64,000 bases of DNA. It comes from Methanocalculus sp. Lineage in GTDB: Archaea; Halobacteriota; Methanomicrobia; Methanomicrobiales; Methanocorpusculaceae. Both the position numbers and the translations under genes were made by a program. Below are positions 59,276-64,000 of this stretch, in pieces. The stretch is from the NCBI GenBank assembly GCA_013329165.1, contig DUKV01000007.1, positions 1 to 64,000 on the forward strand. Reading direction: 5' to 3'. The notes below the pieces were generated by a model. It was not told the origin of the DNA. It made no database searches and saw only the letters and a program-made list of their open reading frames with translations. The first letter of the stretch is position 1. Every line of letters starts with the position of its first letter.

Positions 59276-61768
59276 ATGGGAGATATCACAACCCTCTCCT
59301 CTCCTGGAAAGGGTGCGCATTCATCGGTATTTGTCAGGTTATGGGTCTTTTCCGCCCTGACGGTGACTGCATATCTCATTACCTATTATGGTATGCAGCA
59401 TGGTATCCATGATGTCTATCCTGCCCTTTTTCTGCTTCCGATTGTCTTTACCCCTTTCCTCTTCCCCCGGCGTGAGATGATCATTGCGGTTGCGATTGCC
59501 CTTGGGTATTTTGCACTGGTCTTTTCTCTTGCCGGGAACAATGCAGCGATTGTCTATGCCTCGACGGTGAACTTCATCCTCTTTATTGCATTTGGGGTCT
59601 TTGTTGCGGTTGTTGCGGATCATGTCCGGGTGAAGACCGGGAGATACTCCAGGATGCTTGAGTGTTCGGAATCATGCAACTGGATTGTTAATAGAAAGAC
59701 ACAGACGATCATGGATGCCAATCCTCTCTTTCTCAACCTGCTGGACTATCTTCCGAATTCACTCCATGGTGCAAAGATACAGAGCCTCTGGCGTGATCCA
59801 GAACGGGCAACTGCTCTCCTTGATGAGATAGAAAGATATGTATCTGTTGCCGATTATGAAGAGGTACTCGTTGGACGGGATGGAACCCAACATGTTGTCC
59901 GGTTATCCGGATCAGTTCTCGATGAAGAGTCTGTATTGATCTCTGCTGTTGATATTACACCATTAAAGAATGCTGAGGTGGCCTGCCAGAATGTCCGGAT
60001 CGAATATAAAGAGACACTTGACGCGATTGATGAGCCGATCCTTGTCATCAGCCCGGATCATCATATTCTTCTCAATAATAGTACGGCTCTTCAGCAGGCT
60101 CAGAAAATTCGGGGAGTTTCCGATATTGTCGGCAAACCTATTCTGGAATTCTTCCCCTGCGTGCGTCTTCTCTCGGAATCGTATATTCATGATATGGTAT
60201 TCTCCAAAGAACAGCCGATCAGGCGGGAGATCCTCTATGAAGAATCCGGCGTCGAGAAGTGGTTCACTATCCATATCAACCCTATTAAGCGGGGCCAGGG
60301 TAGAGGATCTGCGATTGTGATGATCCATGATATCACCGAGAAGAAGAAGAACGAGGCGCTATGGCGCAAATCAGAGTCAGCAAACCGGACAATCTTTGAA
60401 AATGCCGGTGCCGGTATCCTCATCATTGATGAAACCGGCTGCATTCATTCGGTTAACGATGAGTTCTGCACGCTGACGGGGTATGAGAAAGAGGAGCTCC
60501 AGGGCAGGCCTCTAGTTCAGCTCCTCTTCCCCGAAAAAGATCATCAGATCATCCAGGCATGCATCAGTACCGATGCCGGGTATGAGTCTCATGAGGAGTA
60601 TGAGGTTACCATCATCGATGCACAGGGTGATGAACGAAACTGCATGCTTCTGACTGCACTTATTCCGGATACAAGCCACAGAGTAGTATCCATCGTCGAT
60701 ATCACCGAAGAACAGCGGATGCTCGATATGATGCTCGAACAGGAGGCAAACTATCTCCAGCTGATACGCCATGTGCCTGTTGGGATCTTCACGTGTGGAA
60801 ACGGGGTGATACAATTTGTCAATCCTTCATTCTGTCAGATAACCGGGTATTCCGAGGATGAGCTTCTGGGTGAGCGGATCTCGACCATCTTCCCGGAGGC
60901 TGACGGGCTGCCACAACAAAACACTCCGGCAGAGATCGTCTTCTCCCGAAAAAATGGCGAGCTTTCTCCCGGCACGGTGGAAATGCGGGCATTTCGATCA
61001 GATGGCGAGCCGGTTGAACTTGGGATCCTGATTGATATCTCGACCCAGAAACGACTTGAAGAGAACCTCAGGGGTGAGATTGAACGAAGATCTGACTTTG
61101 TGATGGTCGCTTCCCATGAACTGAGAACACCTCTTCAACCTGTTGTTGGCTATCTCAGTCTTATCCTCGCAGACCCGGGTGTCCTGAACCTCTCGCCGGA
61201 TGTGGTGGAGATGCTGACGCTCTGCCAGAAGCATATCGATCAGGAGCGGAGGATCATTGATCGGATGATTGCCCTCTCGCTTGTTGACTCAAATAAGATC
61301 GTACCGAATTCCCGGGAGATACCAATCCGGGATCTCATCGAGGATATCATCGTTGAGTATAATTGTCGGGCAGATGCCCAGGTGAAGAATGAAGTGCCGC
61401 CATCTGTCACCATCCAGGGAGACCCGGATCTCCTCTATCATGTCTTCACCAGCATCATCAACAATGCGGTGAGATACAATGAACCCCCCCGTGAAGTTTC
61501 GGTGCAGTATGAAGCCGACGAAAATAACCATTATATCAGCGTCATCGATAATGGTATCGGGATCGATCCGGCCTCTCTTGAAAATATATTCAAACCTTTC
61601 CACATAGCCGATCTCCAGAAATTACAACGTGAGTATAATCGCCTGGGGCTCGGCCTTTCGATTGCACAACGGTATGTTCAGGTTCATGGCGGCGAGATCA
61701 GCGTCTCAAGTGTTCCCGGGAAGGGGAGTATTTTTACCATACGAATACCCATGAGGATAGTAATATGA
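59276..61768 (+). CDS. Multi-PAS membrane histidine kinase
   Basis: The 830-residue sensor kinase has about five hydrophobic helices at the start (20-125), then three or more PAS domains (about 130-230, 245-370, 370-480, 490-590; for example ENAGAGILIIDETGCIHSVNDEFCTLTG, in part). The kinase core has SHELRTPLQPVVGYL with the phosphorylated His near 612, NNAVRYNEPPREV (N-box), DNGIGIDP and LGLGLSIAQRYVQVHGG. It overlaps the downstream response-regulator gene by ATGA, so they are a two-component pair. The signal is not known; the membrane part resembles no named domain. Confidence 0.9.
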   Translation: MGDITTLSSPGKGAHSSVFVRLWVFSALTVTAYLITYYGMQHGIHDVYPALFLLPIVFTPFLFPRREMIIAVAIALGYFALVFSLAGNNAAIVYASTVNFILFIAFGVFVAVVADHVRVKTGRYSRMLECSESCNWIVNRKTQTIMDANPLFLNLLDYLPNSLHGAKIQSLWRDPERATALLDEIERYVSVADYEEVLVGRDGTQHVVRLSGSVLDEESVLISAVDITPLKNAEVACQNVRIEYKETLDAIDEPILVISPDHHILLNNSTALQQAQKIRGVSDIVGKPILEFFPCVRLLSESYIHDMVFSKEQPIRREILYEESGVEKWFTIHINPIKRGQGRGSAIVMIHDITEKKKNEALWRKSESANRTIFENAGAGILIIDETGCIHSVNDEFCTLTGYEKEELQGRPLVQLLFPEKDHQIIQACISTDAGYESHEEYEVTIIDAQGDERNCMLLTALIPDTSHRVVSIVDITEEQRMLDMMLEQEANYLQLIRHVPVGIFTCGNGVIQFVNPSFCQITGYSEDELLGERISTIFPEADGLPQQNTPAEIVFSRKNGELSPGTVEMRAFRSDGEPVELGILIDISTQKRLEENLRGEIERRSDFVMVASHELRTPLQPVVGYLSLILADPGVLNLSPDVVEMLTLCQKHIDQERRIIDRMIALSLVDSNKIVPNSREIPIRDLIEDIIVEYNCRADAQVKNEVPPSVTIQGDPDLLYHVFTSIINNAVRYNEPPREVSVQYEADENNHYISVIDNGIGIDPASLENIFKPFHIADLQKLQREYNRLGLGLSIAQRYVQVHGGEISVSSVPGKGSIFTIRIPMRIVI

Positions 61769-62136
61769 CGAAGACGGTGATGGTGGTTGATGATGATATC
61801 CCAAACCTCACAGTGATGGGACTTCTCCTGAAGAAGCTTGGGTATGTTGCAGTCACCCATAATAACGGATGGGATGCGATCGTAGCAATCAAGAAGGAGA
61901 TGCCTGATCTGGTTCTTCTGGATCTGATGATGACGCCCATTGACGGATGGCAGTTTCTGGATGAGATCAAAAAAGAGGGTATTGTGGGCCTTCCGGTGAT
62001 GCTCTTCACCGCAAAATACATCAGGGATGATGAGATTGAGCCCTATAAAAGTGAAATATCTCTTATTCTCCAGAAACCCGTCTCCTTCAAAGAGCTCGAA
62101 GCGACTCTGGGCGAGTTCTTCAGCTCCAGGTCATAA
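61765..62136 (+). CDS. Single-domain response regulator
   Basis: The 123-residue protein is only a receiver domain: V-V-D-D-D at 7-11, phospho-acceptor Asp near 53 in LLDLMMTPIDGW, switch Thr in MLFTAKY and Lys in QKPVSFKE. The gene overlaps the kinase gene by 4 bp, so it is the obvious partner. With no output domain it must act by binding another protein or passing phosphate onward. Confidence 0.9.
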   Translation: MTKTVMVVDDDIPNLTVMGLLLKKLGYVAVTHNNGWDAIVAIKKEMPDLVLLDLMMTPIDGWQFLDEIKKEGIVGLPVMLFTAKYIRDDEIEPYKSEISLILQKPVSFKELEATLGEFFSSRS

Positions 62137-62261
62137 ACGAACAACCAGACTCCATCACTCTCATTTTGGAATACGTATTATTTTAGGTGTCGTTAGAGGA
62201 CGACTCCCCCCGGTGTCAATTCATAAGGGCTAAATAGTTTCTTTAACGTAATCTCTATTTC
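62137..62261. other. Gap with hairpin between regulator and ABC transporter
   Basis: GTCGT (62189-62193) and ACGAC (62200-62204) form a 5-bp stem with a 6-base loop soon after the regulator stop. TTAAATAG-like sequence near 62230-62240 could be the TATA element for the binding protein. Confidence 0.35.
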
Positions 62262-63038
62262 ATGAACGCTAAGGTGTGTGCCGCTCTCGTTGCGGCAGTT
62301 GTATTGTCCTTGTTTGCAGCTGGGTGCATGGGTGGGGAAACCCCCGCCCCCTCGGACCGGCCTCTCTACATTGTTGGTATCGATGGTGATTATCCTCCTT
62401 TCAGCTATATCGATGCTGATGGCTCGGCTTCCGGATTCGATGTTGAGTCTATCCAGTGGATCGGCGAAGAGATGGGCTTTGATGTAAAGATCCAGCCGAT
62501 GGCATGGGATGGTATCATCACCAGCCTTGTGACCAGGAAGATCGATATGGTCTATTCAGGGATGACGATCACCCCGGAGCGGCAGGAGCGTGTCAGCTTC
62601 TCCAAGCCCTACTGGATTGTGAACCAGGCAGTTGCCGCACGTCCGGATTCCACAATGACCATCGATGATGTACTTGCAGGCAAGGTTATCATAGGTGCAC
62701 AGCGGGGCAGTACTGCGGCAGATTATATCCAGACAAACCTGGTTGATACCGGTCTCCTCGCTGCAGATGACTTCAAGCAGTATACCAGCTTCCCGCTCGC
62801 AGTACAGGATCTTGAGAACGGACGAGTTGATGCTGTGATGTTTGATGTCCCGGTTGTCAATGAATTTATCCAGGAGAAGGGTCTCCGGAAGGTCGGTCTT
62901 GTCGAGACGAACGAGGAGTATGGTGTTGCAATCCGGAAAGAGGATACCGAGCTGCTTGCCACCATCAATGAAGGCATCACCCGGCTTCAGGCATCACCCC
63001 AATGGGATGAACTGAAGCAGAAGTATGGTCTTGAGTAA
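62262..63038 (+). CDS. Polar amino-acid ABC transporter binding lipoprotein
   Basis: The 258-residue protein has a lipoprotein signal with lipobox AAGC (Cys22). The mature part follows the family 3 solute-binding pattern: LYIVGIDGDYPPFSYIDADGSASGFDVESIQWI (in part), MAWDGIITSLVTRKIDMVYSGMTITPERQERVSFSKPYW (in part), and IGAQRGSTAADYI. It binds a polar amino acid or related solute outside the cell. The permease and ATPase genes follow, so this is a full importer. Confidence 0.93.
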   Translation: MNAKVCAALVAAVVLSLFAAGCMGGETPAPSDRPLYIVGIDGDYPPFSYIDADGSASGFDVESIQWIGEEMGFDVKIQPMAWDGIITSLVTRKIDMVYSGMTITPERQERVSFSKPYWIVNQAVAARPDSTMTIDDVLAGKVIIGAQRGSTAADYIQTNLVDTGLLAADDFKQYTSFPLAVQDLENGRVDAVMFDVPVVNEFIQEKGLRKVGLVETNEEYGVAIRKEDTELLATINEGITRLQASPQWDELKQKYGLE

Positions 63039-63164
63039 CTGGTTTTGGATCAATTATCCCAACCAAAAACTCAATCCCCCTACCTTTTTCTTATCCTGGA
63101 GACAATAGTCTGGGTAACTCTCTCTACTCTGCCGGTGCAGGGTATCTTTCCGTGGTGATCCTGT

Positions 63165-63842
63165 TTGAGTATTCTTTCCCCGGTCATTGTTGATTCCCTC
63201 CCCTATCTCCTCTCCGGTGTCTTCACGACTCTCGGGCTTGTGATCCTTGCCCTTGGGCTTGGGCTCATAATGGGGATTCCAATGGCGCTTCTTCAGGTGT
63301 ATGGCCCTGCCCCCCTCCAGTATTGTGTCCGCACCTATATCTGGATCTTCCGCGGCCTTCCGATTCTGGTGCTTCTCTTCCTCTTCTACTTCGGGATATT
63401 CCCGATACTCGCCTTTGATATCGCTGCATTCTGGATTGCCGCAGTTGTCCTTGGATTTCGGACTGCCGCATACCAGTCGGAGATCTTCCGCGGTGCGATC
63501 CTCTCGATCAGTGAGGGGCAGATGCTGGCGGCGCGTTCACTTGGGATGTCCCGGGTCTGTGCAATCAGAACTGTTATACTCCCCCAGGCACTCAGGCGTG
63601 CGCTCCCCGGTTGGACGAACGAGTACCCGATCCTCCTCACCGACTCGTCAGTCTGTTATGCGATAGGGGTTGCCGAGCTGTTGACGAGGGGCAACCAGAT
63701 CGTGGCACGGATCGGGGATCCGATGACGGTCTATGTGATCGTTGCGATCCTCTTCATCCTCTTAAATTATGGCGGGCAGTGGATCTTCGGCAGGATTGAG
63801 AACCGATATAAAATTCCCGGGTATGGGCACGGTGATGCATAA
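63165..63842 (+). CDS. Amino-acid ABC transporter permease
   Basis: The 225-residue membrane protein has the HisM/GlnP-type topology with about five helices. The ATPase-docking EAA loop is AARSLGMSRVCAIRTVILPQALRRALPGW (about 120-148, in part). FRGLPILVLLFLFYFGI is the conserved start of helix 2. The likely start is TTG 63165, as there is no ATG near. Its stop is 1 bp before the ATPase start. Confidence 0.92.
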   Translation: MSILSPVIVDSLPYLLSGVFTTLGLVILALGLGLIMGIPMALLQVYGPAPLQYCVRTYIWIFRGLPILVLLFLFYFGIFPILAFDIAAFWIAAVVLGFRTAAYQSEIFRGAILSISEGQMLAARSLGMSRVCAIRTVILPQALRRALPGWTNEYPILLTDSSVCYAIGVAELLTRGNQIVARIGDPMTVYVIVAILFILLNYGGQWIFGRIENRYKIPGYGHGDA

Positions 63843-63843
63843 G

Positions 63844-64000
63844 ATGATGAATGGAGAGATCATTCTCAGGGTGGAGGATATCCACAAATGTTATGGCGAT
63901 ATCGAGGTGCTGAAGGGTGTCTCCTTTGATGTCCGCCGGGGCGAGACGAAGGTCTTCATAGGCCCGTCAGGTACAGGAAAGAGCACCCTGCTCCGGTGTA
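63844..64000 (+). CDS. Amino-acid ABC transporter ATPase, N-terminal part, cut by window edge
   Basis: The first 52 codons are inside the window: MMNGEIILRVEDIHKCYGDI, followed by VLKGVSFDVRRGETKVFIGPSGTGKSTLLRC (in part). This is the ABC ATPase start through Walker A (GPSGTGKST). It is the third gene of the importer; the rest lies past the window edge. ATG 63847 is an equal alternative. Confidence 0.9.
   Translation, partial: MMNGEIILRVEDIHKCYGDIEVLKGVSFDVRRGETKVFIGPSGTGKSTLLRC

Noticed and set aside
1-64000. tRNA, rRNA, CRISPR arrays and cobalamin-type riboswitches
   Set aside because: Intergenic regions were read by eye for cloverleaf ends, regular repeats and conserved boxes (including before cobQ); none was found. 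A covariance search could still reveal small RNAs.

Overview
The window is one stretch of an archaeal chromosome, almost certainly a methanogen of the order Methanomicrobiales. The archaeal signs are TATA-box promoters (several about 25 bp from the start codon, so probably leaderless), archaeal ribosomal proteins S19e, L39e, L31e, LX and L21e, aIF1 and aIF6, SRP54/FtsY, Pus10/TrmY, and families found mainly in methanogens (DUF2193, DUF2180, DUF2115, DUF473, DUF371, DUF655). A glycine betaine transporter with a CBS-bearing ATPase suggests a salt-exposed habitat. A Methanocalculus-like genus is possible but cannot be proved from this window. No rRNA, tRNA or CRISPR array was recognised.

Layout. 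1-3.6 kb: the edge of an IS1634-type transposase, then proVWX on the minus strand. 3.9-10.8 kb: small housekeeping genes, exonuclease VII, a CNNM/CorC-type protein, purN, an RNase P subunit and a CRM RNA-binding protein. 10.9-21.3 kb: a long information-processing run (S19e, PDCD5, PP-loop ATPase, L39e, L31e, aIF6, LX, prefoldin alpha, FtsY, Ffh; then TrmY, Pus10, L21e, RpoF, DUF655, KsgA, HemK2), interrupted only by a lone MazF/PemK toxin on the other strand. 22-25 kb: a leuC-leuD-leuB-type operon with an inverted repeat upstream. 25-33 kb: signalling genes, namely a PEGA protein, a metallo-beta-lactamase fused to a degenerate histidine-kinase module, a STAS protein, a CHASE4 hybrid kinase, and, divergently, a PstS-like binding protein with a response regulator. 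33-39 kb: Hsp20, a CBS-ParB fusion, a sugar nucleotidyltransferase, cobyric acid synthase and aIF1. 39-45 kb: an archaeal type IV pilus/secretion locus with its prepilin peptidase. 45.5-55 kb: PIN-ATPase-KH protein, LeuRS, PAC2 chaperone, Fe-S flavoprotein, aquaporin, DUF2180 and DUF2193. 55-62 kb: signalling again, a riboflavin/F420-pathway reductase and a SelB-like factor without a P-loop. 62.2 kb to the end: a polar amino-acid ABC transporter cut by the window edge.

How the genes work together. TrmY and Pus10 act one after the other on tRNA position 54. FtsY and Ffh are the two SRP GTPases. LeuC, LeuD and LeuB form one dehydratase/dehydrogenase route. The two F-type membrane proteins, the ATPase and the prepilin peptidase should make one surface machine, although no pilin is visible. 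The best candidates for undescribed biology are the metallo-beta-lactamase/pseudo-kinase plus STAS pair (25.7-27.7 kb), the divergent kinase/binding-protein/regulator locus around a perfect 18-bp palindrome (27.8-33 kb), the aquaporin-DUF2180-DUF2193 unit (52.3-54.8 kb) and the SelB-like pseudo-GTPase (58.2-59.2 kb).

Functions are read from motifs and family resemblance by eye; no database search was run.
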